Shown piece by piece: positions 31,918 through 40,364 of a DNA stretch of 64,000 nt. The position numbers and the translations under genes were made by a program. The stretch is from Desulfitobacterium dehalogenans ATCC 51507 (GTDB lineage Bacteria; Bacillota; Desulfitobacteriia; Desulfitobacteriales; Desulfitobacteriaceae), in contig NC_018017.1 in assembly GCF_000243155.2 (NCBI RefSeq), positions 2,852,001 through 2,916,000 on the forward strand, read 5' to 3'. Position 1 is the stretch's first letter. Each line of letters starts with the position of its first letter. The notes under the pieces were generated by a model. That model had not been told where the DNA came from. It worked only from the letters and a program-made list of their open reading frames with translations, and ran no database searches.

Positions 31918-32922
31918 GCTCTGTTCAGCCATTATCCCTTCTAAAGACTCCGAATCCGCAACAGACCATTTCCCACAGCGATCTCCCCAACGGGTCAGCA
32001 CCTTATCCTCTTGCCTGATCTCCACCACCTCGCAGCGATTGCTACAGCCTTTGCAGTCAAAACTACATGCTTTAAAGTGGCTTTCAGCCATTTTTAACCC
32101 TCGGAAGTTAGTGGCCGGACCCTTTTTGTTCAGGAAGCGTTCTTGAGCCAGGAAAGCAGCTCCCAGGGCTCCCATGACTGAAAAATGCTCCGGTACGACG
32201 ACCTCTTGTCCCAGCTCTTCTTCAAAGGCTCTGCGAATACCCGGGTTGGCCGCCACACCCCCTTGGAAAAATACCGGTCCCAGGATCTCTTTATTTTTCC
32301 CTACATTATTAAGGTAGTTTCGCACCATAGCCTGACATAGCCCCGCTACGATATCCGGGAGAGGATGACCTAACTGCTGTTTGTGAATCATATCCGACTC
32401 CGCAAAAACAGAACACCGTCCGGCGATTCGTACGGGATGTTGGGCTTTTAAGGCCAATACCCCGAACTCTTCGATGGGAATACCTAAACGTGACGCCTGC
32501 TGGTCCAAAAATGACCCGGTCCCTGCTGCACAGACCGTATTCATAGCAAAGTCTACGACGACCCCATTGCGTAATATGATGATTTTAGAATCCTGTCCGC
32601 CGATTTCTAAGATGGTTTGGACATTGGTATTCATACGGGAAGCGGCTACAGCATGAGCTGTTATTTCGTTTTTTACCACATCGGCCCCCAAAAGGGTAGC
32701 GGCTAATTGACGGGCACTTCCTGTGGTTCCCACCCCTATAATCTCTGCACCGGAGCCAATACGGGCACGAAGCTCCCGCATTCCCTCCTGAATTGTATGC
32801 ATGGGGCGTCCCTGGGTCCGCAAATACATGGTCTGGGCTATGGTTCCCTCCTCATTGAGAAGCACGATATTGGTACTGACCGAACCCACATCGACGCCAA
32901 GAAAAAACTTACTTACCGGCAA
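31870..32922 (-). CDS. CoA-substrate-specific enzyme activase (HgdC/BadF family)
   Basis: A 350-residue ATPase of the ASKHA fold that in this family delivers single electrons, driven by ATP, to a dehydratase or reductase partner. FFLGVDVGSVSTNIVLL and GGQDSKIIIL are nucleotide-binding strands. C131 (in TVCAAGTG) and C170 (in GRCSVFAESD) correspond to the two cysteines that hold the dimer-bridging [4Fe-4S] cluster. The C-terminal tail adds C286, C290, C293, C297 and C316, a further iron-sulphur or zinc site not found in short activases. The start is TTG at 32922, overlapping the upstream gene by 14 bases. It is the last gene of the spoVA unit. Confidence 0.9.
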   Translation of the reverse strand: MPVSKFFLGVDVGSVSTNIVLLNEEGTIAQTMYLRTQGRPMHTIQEGMRELRARIGSGAEIIGVGTTGSARQLAATLLGADVVKNEITAHAVAASRMNTNVQTILEIGGQDSKIIILRNGVVVDFAMNTVCAAGTGSFLDQQASRLGIPIEEFGVLALKAQHPVRIAGRCSVFAESDMIHKQQLGHPLPDIVAGLCQAMVRNYLNNVGKNKEILGPVFFQGGVAANPGIRRAFEEELGQEVVVPEHFSVMGALGAAFLAQERFLNKKGPATNFRGLKMAESHFKACSFDCKGCSNRCEVVEIRQEDKVLTRWGDRCGKWSVADSESLEGIMAEQSLASGSYKYQIQGNKN

Positions 32923-34048
32923 GATCCAACACTCCCTCCCTGTTCACTCTTCCTTTTTGACGGGACCGCTCCAGCAGATCCACAAAGGCTTCAATCCGTG
33001 TTTGTACACCGGCTTTTCCCGTATGCTCGTCCACGGTTAAGGTCATAATGGGTATTCCATAATCTTCTTGAATCTTTGGCAAAATACTGGACGCTACAAT
33101 CTCTGGCATACAGCCCAGAGGCAGGAGTTGAACGATTCCTTCATACCCCTCTTGGGCGAACTGTATCGCAGCCCCGATGGTTTCCTGGGCATGGCCCCCG
33201 ACAAAATGATTTAAGTAGGGCTTGGCCAGTGAGTAATAGGATTTTATCGGACGGTACCCCTGGGCCAAGCCGCGGAATACATGCTGACCTACCCATCCCG
33301 ACAAATAGAGGGAACGATCCACCAGCGCTCCAAGGTTACCCAATTCCTTTTCCACATCCATGGAGATAAAAGGCTCCAATAGGGTATAGATTTCACCGAT
33401 GACCGCAATTTTTAGCGGATTCTCTCCCTCCTCCTTTGCACTTCCGGAGCTCTTATCATCCATCTGCTCCCTCAGCCATTGCAAAACATCCTTCATCCCT
33501 TGATCCGTCATAGCCTGAACCAACCGTCCTTTAGCTTCTTCATAAAGCTGATCGGCCTCCTTGGGAGCCTTAACAAGAGGACGAAAACCATGAAACATAT
33601 CTTCGATCTGATCCATGACCACACTTTTTCGGTAAGCGAAAAGCATGGCTTTAAGGATGCGGTTCCAGGTGTTCTTGGTACCGGCAAGTTTACGAATTCG
33701 CTCAGCAAGTCCTAATAAACTTCCATCGGGTGGTTCGAGGGTTATGACATCAAAGAGATATCCCGCTTCTTGTAAAATTTCCCTCTCCATCTCCCCATAA
33801 TAGCCAAAGCGACAAGGGCCAACTCCTCCCGTCATGAGAGCCGTATCTGCACCTTGGGCTGCAGCCTGGACAAAATTCCCCAGGTTCAGCTTAAGAGGAA
33901 GGCAGAAAGATTCCGGTGCCAGCTGGGTCCCTATGTTCAGTGTCTCTTTGCTATTGGGCGGCGGCACTACATAGTCCACATCCAAATTCTCAAGTAAGGC
34001 TTGAATGACTATCCAAGCGTTCCCCATATGAGGAAAGGTGACTTTCAT
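32909..34048 (-). CDS. 2-hydroxyacyl-CoA dehydratase-like protein (HgdB/COG3580-3581 type)
   Basis: A 379-residue protein paralogous to its upstream neighbour; both end in a LDEH/VDEHxGxAGxxTRIEAFxDxL block. Cysteines in PESFCLPLK, GVGPCRFGYYGE and LLPLGCMPEIV are positioned like the iron-sulphur ligands of the HgdB family. The start at 34048 has AAAGGAGGAAGG upstream; the frame extends to 34123 without one. It overlaps the upstream gene by 59 bases and the activase by 14 bases, so all three are coupled. The reaction is unknown; it would be an ATP-dependent radical reduction or dehydration if it follows its relatives. Confidence 0.85.
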   Translation of the reverse strand: MKVTFPHMGNAWIVIQALLENLDVDYVVPPPNSKETLNIGTQLAPESFCLPLKLNLGNFVQAAAQGADTALMTGGVGPCRFGYYGEMEREILQEAGYLFDVITLEPPDGSLLGLAERIRKLAGTKNTWNRILKAMLFAYRKSVVMDQIEDMFHGFRPLVKAPKEADQLYEEAKGRLVQAMTDQGMKDVLQWLREQMDDKSSGSAKEEGENPLKIAVIGEIYTLLEPFISMDVEKELGNLGALVDRSLYLSGWVGQHVFRGLAQGYRPIKSYYSLAKPYLNHFVGGHAQETIGAAIQFAQEGYEGIVQLLPLGCMPEIVASSILPKIQEDYGIPIMTLTVDEHTGKAGVQTRIEAFVDLLERSRQKGRVNREGVLDLAGK

Positions 34049-35099
34049 AGTCCTTCCTCCTTTCAAGCATATCAAGAAAGGCTTCGATACGGGTGACCAA
34101 GCCTGCCTCTCCGCTGTGTTCATCTAAAGTAAGCACTAAGTATGGCTTTTGATTCTTGCGGGCCCGGCGGGCCAGTAAATCGTTGGTCATGGAGTCCGTT
34201 CCGCAGCCAAAACAGGAAAGATAAATTAAGCCATCAATTTCCGGATCCTCCACATAAGCTGAGCCTGCTCCGAAGATCTTCTTGGCATGACTCCAAAAGA
34301 TTTTTTTCTGGAGCTTACTATGTTGTTCTTCGATGGGGGCTGAGCCCACATTCTCTACCACAAATACTTGGGCCTTTTCGCGAAGCCGCTGCAACAAGTT
34401 CATATTGGCATAGGATTCATAGGTCAGGTAACTATGCCCTACTAAAGCAATCTTGGGCTGATTCTCCCTGCTGCCGGCCTGGGCTTCATGGTCCAGCAAC
34501 CACCCATCTTCAAATTCAGCAGGCTTCTGACGGCGACTGCCCTCTTGGCTAAATCCCAAATCCTTTAGCTTCATGGGTTCTGCTAAAGCTTCAAAGCATT
34601 CCATGCTTTCTTCAAAGGACCACCCTGCATTACGCATTCTCTGGTAAGCTTTCTGCCAACGCTGAGCTTCCGCAAAGGCTTCCCTTATCTGACCTTTTGA
34701 GCACCCAATTCCCCCCCCGAAGGCCATAAGGCTATTTATAACCTCCCTCTTCCCTCCCCGCCAATTGATATCTACGGTATACACCTTGGATTCGGCGGGA
34801 AGAGCATAGAAAATGCTCTCCGGGAGCCCGAGAATTTTGGGACAGTGATAAGTATTCTGTTCCATACTCACCAGACGGGGAAGAAATATCCCCTCCACAC
34901 CCCTTAGGACCGTGAGATGCCCTACCAGTATCTTTACCGGCAGACAGGTGTCATCAGGAGCCTTCTTCAGGCCGATTTCCATGATCTCCCGATTGGTTAG
35001 AGGGGAGGTAACCAGTTCAATTCCTAATTTATAAAAAAATCCTGCCCAAAATGGGTAATATTCATAGTACAACAAAGCCCGCGGAAACCCTAGTCTCAT
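33990..35099 (-). CDS. Acyl-CoA dehydratase activase-related protein (DUF2229-like)
   Basis: A 369-residue protein. The start MRLGFPRALLYYEYYPFW and the block PDDTCLPVKILVGH are typical of DUF2229/COG3580 proteins, which in other clostridia are often fused to activase domains in one very long chain. Further cysteines lie in NTYHCPKILG, GGIGCSKGQ and LSCFGCGTDSM. AAGGAGG overlaps the stop codon of spoVAF, and the ATG is 11 bases after it. This makes co-transcription with the spoVA genes very likely. The function is unknown; it probably forms a complex with the next two products. Confidence 0.85.
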   Translation of the reverse strand: MRLGFPRALLYYEYYPFWAGFFYKLGIELVTSPLTNREIMEIGLKKAPDDTCLPVKILVGHLTVLRGVEGIFLPRLVSMEQNTYHCPKILGLPESIFYALPAESKVYTVDINWRGGKREVINSLMAFGGGIGCSKGQIREAFAEAQRWQKAYQRMRNAGWSFEESMECFEALAEPMKLKDLGFSQEGSRRQKPAEFEDGWLLDHEAQAGSRENQPKIALVGHSYLTYESYANMNLLQRLREKAQVFVVENVGSAPIEEQHSKLQKKIFWSHAKKIFGAGSAYVEDPEIDGLIYLSCFGCGTDSMTNDLLARRARKNQKPYLVLTLDEHSGEAGLVTRIEAFLDMLERRKDYESHLSSYGERLDSHSSLT

Positions 35100-35110
35100 C
35101 AGAATCCTCC

Positions 35111-36601
35111 TTATTCATCATGCCCTTGAGGCTGGCGTATGGTATCCTTCGGCTTGAGAATACTGGGTCTCTTATTTTTTATAGGCAGAGGAGACCGCAC
35201 CAGAACTGTACCCAGGGCTTTTAAATCCAAAGGCAATAAAGGCCATAAATAGGGAACACCGAAGGATTTCGTCCTCCATAGTAAGAAGAATAAAATTAGG
35301 ACGCCGATGGCAAAACCGATAAAGTTATTGAGGGCAACCATGACCAGAAGGAACAGACGGGCCAGGCGATTGGCTTGGGCAAGCTCATAGCTGGGAGTAG
35401 CAAAGGTACCCACCGTGACTATGGCAAGATAAACAATAATTTCCTGAGCAAAGAGTCCAACTTTAATGGCCACATCACCAATCATAAAGGTTGCAATTAA
35501 ACCCAGTGCCACGGTCAGCGGCCCTGGTGTATGAATGGCAGCCATGCGGACCAAATCCACCCCGAATTCCGCCAAAAACACTTGTGGAATCAGCCCGATC
35601 TTCCCTACTTTTTCAACCCCTAAAAATTGCAACCATTCGGGAAGGAGGTGGGGGTTTAAAGCACAGGCCAGCCATAAAGGCAAAAGGAAAAGTGCTGCAA
35701 AAATGCCCATAAAACGGATCCACCGCAAATAGGCCCCAACGATTGGTTCCTGACGATACTCTTCGGCGTGCTGGGTATGGGACCAAAAGGTCGCCGGGGC
35801 AATCATAACCGAAGGAGAGGTATCCACCAATACCACCACATGGCCTTCTAACAAGTGAACGGCTGCCACATCCGGTCGTTCCGTATAGCGAACCCTGGGA
35901 TAGGGGTTCCATATCTTGCTTCCGAGAATGAATTCTTCCACGCTTTTTTCGGCCATGGGAATTCCATCAATCTTGATCTTCTGAATTTCTTCAGATATCT
36001 CATTGACCAGCTCTTCGTTGGTAACATCTTCGATATAGGCCACGCAGACATCGGTCTTGGACCGCCCCCCTACCTGCATTAATTTCATTCTAAGTTTGGG
36101 ATCACGTAAGCGGCGGCGTATCAGGGTTGTATTAAAGACCAAGGTCTCCGTAAAACCATCCCTGGCCCCCCGGGTAACCCGTTCAATATCCGGTTCACTG
36201 GGAGCGCGGGCCGGAAAACTCCGCGCGTCAACGATAATAGCTTTGTCCTGGCCTTCAACGAAGATGGCCATGGGACCGGACAAAATGAAATAGAGGATCT
36301 TATCCATGGTGTCCACTTCGGACACCTGCAGCCCTACGATACGGCCTTTCACTAAAGTCTGTAGGGCGTTCACCACGAGATCAGCCCGCTCAAGATCCAC
36401 AAGGGCATCCAGGATGATACTGACAACTTCCGTGTTTACCATGCCATTCACAGAGTAGATGGCAATCTTTTTCCCGCCTATGGACATTTCCCGAAGGATG
36501 ATATCAAAGCTATCGGGAACCCCTAGTTCCCGATTAAGATAGTCCAGATTCTTTTGAAAATTTTTGCTTACCTTGAGGTTGCGCTCACTTGAATTATCCA
36601 A
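35111..36601 (-). CDS. spoVAF: Stage V sporulation protein AF / GerA-type spore membrane protein
   Basis: About 496 residues, of the spore germinant-receptor A-subunit family. An N-terminal soluble half contains GPMAIFVEGQDKAIIVDARSFPAR and the VERVTRGARDGFTETLVFN-like IERVTRGARDGF block; the C-terminal half has five or six membrane segments (VRFMGIFAALFLLPLW, LTVALGLIATFMIGDVAI). In Bacillus, SpoVAF is expressed in the forespore with the SpoVA channel. I favour a TTG start at 36601 with GGAGG seven bases upstream over the ATG at 36628, whose ribosome site is too close. It lies 33-60 bases after spoVAE. Confidence 0.9.
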   Translation of the reverse strand: MDNSSERNLKVSKNFQKNLDYLNRELGVPDSFDIILREMSIGGKKIAIYSVNGMVNTEVVSIILDALVDLERADLVVNALQTLVKGRIVGLQVSEVDTMDKILYFILSGPMAIFVEGQDKAIIVDARSFPARAPSEPDIERVTRGARDGFTETLVFNTTLIRRRLRDPKLRMKLMQVGGRSKTDVCVAYIEDVTNEELVNEISEEIQKIKIDGIPMAEKSVEEFILGSKIWNPYPRVRYTERPDVAAVHLLEGHVVVLVDTSPSVMIAPATFWSHTQHAEEYRQEPIVGAYLRWIRFMGIFAALFLLPLWLACALNPHLLPEWLQFLGVEKVGKIGLIPQVFLAEFGVDLVRMAAIHTPGPLTVALGLIATFMIGDVAIKVGLFAQEIIVYLAIVTVGTFATPSYELAQANRLARLFLLVMVALNNFIGFAIGVLILFFLLWRTKSFGVPYLWPLLPLDLKALGTVLVRSPLPIKNKRPSILKPKDTIRQPQGHDE

Positions 36602-36661
36602 ACTACTTCCTCCAGACGCAATTCCCATAGTCCTTTAAGCCGGATCAAATTCGCATTTATC

Positions 36662-37024
36662 TTATCCCTTGGGATTAAAGGTTACGGAAACTAAATAGCC
36701 AAAAAAGACTGCCGCCGCGATCCCTACGGCTGTCGCCTCTACCCCGCCTGAAAAAGCCCCCAGAAGGCCCTTTTCTCCCACAGCATCCATTGCTCCTTTG
36801 GCTAAGGAATAACCGAATCCTGACAGGGGCACCGACGCTCCCGCTCCGGCGAATTGCACCAAGGGCCCGTATAAACCGAGAGCACCCAAAACAGCTCCGC
36901 CGGTGACAAAGGTTACCAACACATGAGCCGGGGTAAAAGTGGGTTTCGTTAAATCCATAAGAAGTTGACCAACTACGCAAATCAGACCGCCTACCACAAA
37001 CGCTGGAATAATCTGCTCAAACAT
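36662..37024 (-). CDS. spoVAE: Stage V sporulation protein AE
   Basis: A 120-residue membrane protein of the SpoVAC/SpoVAE family, with four helices (FVVGGLICVVGQLLMDL; HVLVTFVTGGAVLGALGL; GFGYSLAKGAMDAVG; VGIAAAVFFGYLVSVTF). It is part of the channel that moves Ca-dipicolinate into and out of the spore. AAGGAGGAAAAGG precedes the ATG. It is 14 bases after spoVAD. It corresponds to the short AEb form. Confidence 0.93.
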   Translation of the reverse strand: MFEQIIPAFVVGGLICVVGQLLMDLTKPTFTPAHVLVTFVTGGAVLGALGLYGPLVQFAGAGASVPLSGFGYSLAKGAMDAVGEKGLLGAFSGGVEATAVGIAAAVFFGYLVSVTFNPKG

Positions 37025-37038
37025 TTCCTTTTCCTCCT

Positions 37039-38043
37039 TTATGCCTCGATGACTACGGCGTGCCCAATTCCTGGTATGGACTCTCCCTGGAGACTGGAAG
37101 TAGGGCTATGTAAAGCCCCGCTCCCCACGAGAAGGACTCTTTTATACTGGCCAGATTTAATTTTTTTAAGAATATGTCCGGCGAAGACCACTGCTGAGCA
37201 GCCGCAGCCACTGGCTCCTGCATGGACATCCTGACTTTTGTCATAAATTAATACTCCACAGTCCGAGAAATTTTTGAAATGAAGCCCCGACTTTTTCAGT
37301 ACTTCTTGGGCAAGATTTAATCCTACAGAACCTAAGTCACCGGAAATAATCAGATCATAATCCTCCGGTGTACGGTTCATATCCTGAAGGTGATTGAGAA
37401 TCGTATCGGCTACAGCCGGAGCCATCGCAGCCCCCATATTATTGGCATCTGTTTCCCCGAAATCCACAATCCTGCCGATTGTGGAAGCCGTGATCCGAGG
37501 CCCCTCCCCACTCTGACCGAGGACGAGGCTTCCTGCCCCGGTCACAGTCCATTGAGCGCTCATAGCCCGTTGACCGCCCTGCTCCGTAGGTAAGCGATAC
37601 TGGCGTTCAGCTGTATCATGATGGCTGGATACCCCCACAAGCGCCTTACGGGCAAATCCCCCATCGATGAGCATGCTTCCCACAGACATGCTTAAAGCCA
37701 TGGTGGAACAGGCTCCATACAGACCGATGAAAGGGATGCCCATGGTTCGGGCAGCAAAATTCGAAGAAATGAGCTGATTCAACAAATCCCCGGCCAAGAG
37801 ATAATCGATCTCGTCCTTATTGATTTGTGATTGCTTGACTGCTCCCTCCAAGGCTTCCTCCATCATTTTGGTTTCGGCAACTTCCCAGGAGGAATTCCCA
37901 TTAATATTATCTTTCCATACCTTACTGAAAGACTTACCCAAGGGGCCTTGACCCTCCATAGGTCCAACTACGGAATATGAGGAGAGAATTACGGGCGGAT
38001 TCGAGAAAACTACGGTTTGATTCCCCATACGTTTTAGGTTCAT
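37039..38043 (-). CDS. spoVAD: Stage V sporulation protein AD
   Basis: A 334-residue soluble, thiolase-fold protein that in Bacillus binds dipicolinic acid and docks on the SpoVA channel. Visible are VVGPMEGQGPLGKSF near residue 25, LLAGDLLNQLISSNF, the GLYGACSTMALSM segment with the Cys at the thiolase active-site position, and SSHHDTAERQYRLPTEQG. The length equals the Bacillus protein. It lies between spoVAC and spoVAE in the usual order. Confidence 0.95.
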   Translation of the reverse strand: MNLKRMGNQTVVFSNPPVILSSYSVVGPMEGQGPLGKSFSKVWKDNINGNSSWEVAETKMMEEALEGAVKQSQINKDEIDYLLAGDLLNQLISSNFAARTMGIPFIGLYGACSTMALSMSVGSMLIDGGFARKALVGVSSHHDTAERQYRLPTEQGGQRAMSAQWTVTGAGSLVLGQSGEGPRITASTIGRIVDFGETDANNMGAAMAPAVADTILNHLQDMNRTPEDYDLIISGDLGSVGLNLAQEVLKKSGLHFKNFSDCGVLIYDKSQDVHAGASGCGCSAVVFAGHILKKIKSGQYKRVLLVGSGALHSPTSSLQGESIPGIGHAVVIEA

Positions 38044-38092
38044 TCTTTTTTCATCCCCATTTCGTATTACTTTCCATACTAAGTGCGATTCC

Positions 38093-38560
38093 CTAGCGCA
38101 GGAAATAGGTGATTATGCCTATAGCAATCGAAGCGGCAATCCCGTATACCAATACTGGTCCTGCTACGGTAAACAATTTGGCACCGACACCCATCACATA
38201 ACCTTCCCGTTTAAACTCCAAGGCCGGGGACACTATGGAGTTAGCAAATCCCGTGACCGGAACAATGGATCCGGCCCCTGCAAATCTTCCGATTTCATCA
38301 TAAACACCTAATCCGGTGAGGAGTGCCCCCAATAAGATAAGAAAAGCCGTTGCGGCTGTCGAAGCATCGTCTTTTTGCAGCCCCATTTGGACTAAAAAAT
38401 TAATGACAATTTGTCCGAAAGCGCAAATGATTCCGCCGACAAGGAACGCCCTGACGATATTTTTAGCGAGCGTAGGCTTTGGAGTCATGGATTTTGCTAA
38501 TTTGCTGTATTCCTCAGGAGTCACATTGAGCGTTGGGGGGCGAAGTTTTTGGTCAGCCAA
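38093..38560 (-). CDS. spoVAC: Stage V sporulation protein AC
   Basis: A 155-residue membrane protein of the spore dipicolinate channel; in Bacillus SpoVAC acts as a mechanosensitive pore. TPKPTLAKNIVRAFLVGGIICAFGQ, GAGSIVPVTGFANSIVSPALEFKREGYVMGVGAKLF and the last helix are landmark regions. I start it at the TTG at 38560 because AAAGGAGTGATTTCC lies directly before it; the ATG at 38578 has no ribosome site. It is the first gene of the unit and is preceded by a sigma-G promoter. Confidence 0.93.
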   Translation of the reverse strand: MADQKLRPPTLNVTPEEYSKLAKSMTPKPTLAKNIVRAFLVGGIICAFGQIVINFLVQMGLQKDDASTAATAFLILLGALLTGLGVYDEIGRFAGAGSIVPVTGFANSIVSPALEFKREGYVMGVGAKLFTVAGPVLVYGIAASIAIGIITYFLR

Positions 38561-38614
38561 GGAAATCACTCCTTTCATTATCCCTAATTAATAATTGTCA
38601 ATAGTGCTAAAACA

Positions 38615-38644
38615 TAGTATGAATCCTGAAGTCCCTTTTTATGC
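38615..38644 (-). promoter_or_regulatory. Sigma-G (forespore) promoter of the spoVA unit
   Basis: On the minus strand GCATA (38640-38644) and CATACTA (38615-38621) are 18 bases apart. This matches the sigma-G consensus GHATR-18-CATNHTA in every defined position. Predicted transcription begins about 50 bases before the spoVAC start. Confidence 0.8.
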
Positions 38645-38699
38645 GTGCCTTAATTTTATCTTCCATATTTTTACTATAATAAATATTTTTTACACTCAG

Positions 38700-38726
38700 G
38701 CAGGAAAATTATGGATGTCGTCGAAT
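38700..38726 (+). promoter_or_regulatory. Sigma-H promoter of the spoIIA operon
   Basis: GCAGGAAAA (38700-38708) and GTCGAAT (38720-38726), 11 bases apart on the plus strand, match the sigma-H elements RNAGGAWWW and RNNGAAT. Sigma-H transcription of spoIIA is the established pattern in Bacillus. Confidence 0.8.
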
Positions 38727-38761
38727 TGAACTTTGAGAAGACTCAATAGGGGGGAACACCA

Positions 38762-39109
38762 TTGCTTATTGACAAAAAACTAGAGCGTCAGACCTTGCTC
38801 TTAACCTTAAAGGGAGAACTTGACATGAATACCTCTGAAAGTCTACGCCAGGCCATAGATAATGAGATTGAACGTCGTGGAGTGCGGACGGTCATCCTTA
38901 ATTTGGAGAGCATCAGCTTCATCGATAGTTCGGGGCTTGGCGTTATTCTTGGACGCTACAAGAAGCTTCTCCCTATGGGGGGAAAAGTCATCGTAACCCG
39001 GGTACCTCCCCATATCTATAAGATTATGGAATTATCCGGTCTCCCTCGTATCATTCAATTTGAAGATATGCTGAACCAGGAAGATGGAAGGAAGGGAAAA
39101 ACTGTATGA
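38762..39109 (+). CDS. spoIIAA: Anti-sigma F factor antagonist
   Basis: A 115-residue STAS-domain protein. When unphosphorylated it binds SpoIIAB and frees sigma-F in the forespore. The phosphorylated serine lies in FIDSSGLGVILGRY (second Ser, residue 57). The start codon is TTG at 38762, with GGGGGGAA upstream. It overlaps spoIIAB by four bases (ATGA). A sigma-H promoter lies 36 bases upstream. The operon is on the opposite strand to dacF and spoVA, unlike in Bacillus. Confidence 0.95.
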   Translation: MLIDKKLERQTLLLTLKGELDMNTSESLRQAIDNEIERRGVRTVILNLESISFIDSSGLGVILGRYKKLLPMGGKVIVTRVPPHIYKIMELSGLPRIIQFEDMLNQEDGRKGKTV

Positions 39110-39543
39110 AAAGAAACCTTTTAGATCTTAAGTTCTATAGTCTGGCTGAAAATGTGGGGATCACCCGGATGTTGATCGCCTCCGTCGGCGCCCAATTGGA
39201 CCTTTCCCTCAACGATATTGAAGAACTTAAGGTAGTAGTCAGTGAAGCGGTTTCCAATTCGATTATTCATGGTTATGCCAATCATCCGGACAAGCTGGTT
39301 CATTTAACCATCGAGCAAAACCCCGAAGCCTTAAAAATCATTGTCAAAGATGAAGGATGTGGAATACCCGATGTAGAGCAAGCCATGCAACCGGCCTTTA
39401 GTACAGATCCTGAGCGCATGGGGTTGGGATTTGTCTTTATGCAATCCTTCATGGATGATCTTCAGGTGGAGTCTGCGGTCAATCAGGGTACTACCGTCAC
39501 AATGATTAAGCAACTTGACAAAATCCAGCCCTCCACGCATTAG
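39106..39543 (+). CDS. spoIIAB: Anti-sigma F factor / SpoIIAA kinase
   Basis: A 145-residue GHKL-fold serine kinase that phosphorylates SpoIIAA and holds sigma-F inactive. The N-box is VVSEAVSNSIIHGYANHPD near residue 43, the G1 box DEGCGIPD near 81, and the second glycine region MGLGFVFMQSFMDDL near 105. Normal length. It is the middle gene of the spoIIAA-spoIIAB-sigF operon and ends 13 bases before the sigF ATG. Confidence 0.96.
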   Translation: MKRNLLDLKFYSLAENVGITRMLIASVGAQLDLSLNDIEELKVVVSEAVSNSIIHGYANHPDKLVHLTIEQNPEALKIIVKDEGCGIPDVEQAMQPAFSTDPERMGLGFVFMQSFMDDLQVESAVNQGTTVTMIKQLDKIQPSTH

Positions 39544-39556
39544 GGGGGATAGAATT

Positions 39557-40348
39557 ATGATTCAAAGACTAACGGAAATGAACCTTCCCCGCTTTCCTCT
39601 TCTATCTGATGAAGAGATGATGGATCTGCTCCATCGTGCCCAGGAAGGAGATGTTGAAGCCAGAGAGCGGCTGATCAACTGCAATCTTAAGCTGATCTTC
39701 AATCTTGTCCAACGTTTTTCCCACCGTGGGTATGAACTGGAGGATCTCTTTCAAATCGGCACCATCGGCCTGATCAAGGCTATCGACAAGTTTGACTTTA
39801 CTTATGGTGTAAAGTTCTCAACCTATGCCGTCCCCATGATCATCGGGGAGATACGCCGTTTCTTGAGAGACGATCATCCCGTTAAGGTCCCCCGCTCTTA
39901 CAAAGAGCTGGTGTATAAGGTCAATAAATCACGGGAAAGTTTGTCTGCAACCCTGGGCCGGGACCCTACCATCGGTGAAATCGCAGAAAATATCGGAGTC
40001 GATCGAGAAGATATTGTATCCGCCTTAGAAGCGGTCCAAAGTCCCACCTCCATTCATGATACTCTCTATCAAGATGACTCCGATCCCATCTATATTCTGG
40101 ATCAACTTCCTATGGAGAAGGAGCTTGATGCCGGTTGGTTCGAAAAGATTGCCCTGAAAGAAGTTCTGGATAAACTCCCTGAACGTGAGAAACTCGTCCT
40201 GATGATGCGTTTTTATGAAGATAAGACTCAAAGTGAGATCGCTGCACTCCTTAACCTTTCTCAAGTCCAAATCTCAAGAATTGAGCGGGCTGCTCTGCAC
40301 CGTATTCGTCAATTTCTTCATGAACCTGATCATCAAGGTGATCTGTAA
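39557..40348 (+). CDS. sigF: RNA polymerase sigma-F factor
   Basis: The first forespore-specific sigma factor. The 263 residues carry region 2 (LINCNLKLIFNLVQRFSHRGYELEDLFQIG, then GLIKAIDKFD, KFSTYAVPMIIGEIRRFLRDD), region 3 with RSYKELVYKVN, and the region 4 helix-turn-helix KTQSEIAALLNLSQVQISRIERAAL. I start it at 39557 (ATG with GGGGGGAT upstream); the in-frame extension to 39515 lies inside spoIIAB. It ends 16 bases before the convergent dacF stop; no terminator was seen in that gap. Confidence 0.96.
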   Translation: MIQRLTEMNLPRFPLLSDEEMMDLLHRAQEGDVEARERLINCNLKLIFNLVQRFSHRGYELEDLFQIGTIGLIKAIDKFDFTYGVKFSTYAVPMIIGEIRRFLRDDHPVKVPRSYKELVYKVNKSRESLSATLGRDPTIGEIAENIGVDREDIVSALEAVQSPTSIHDTLYQDDSDPIYILDQLPMEKELDAGWFEKIALKEVLDKLPEREKLVLMMRFYEDKTQSEIAALLNLSQVQISRIERAALHRIRQFLHEPDHQGDL

Positions 40349-40364
40349 CCCTGGATCCTCTCCA

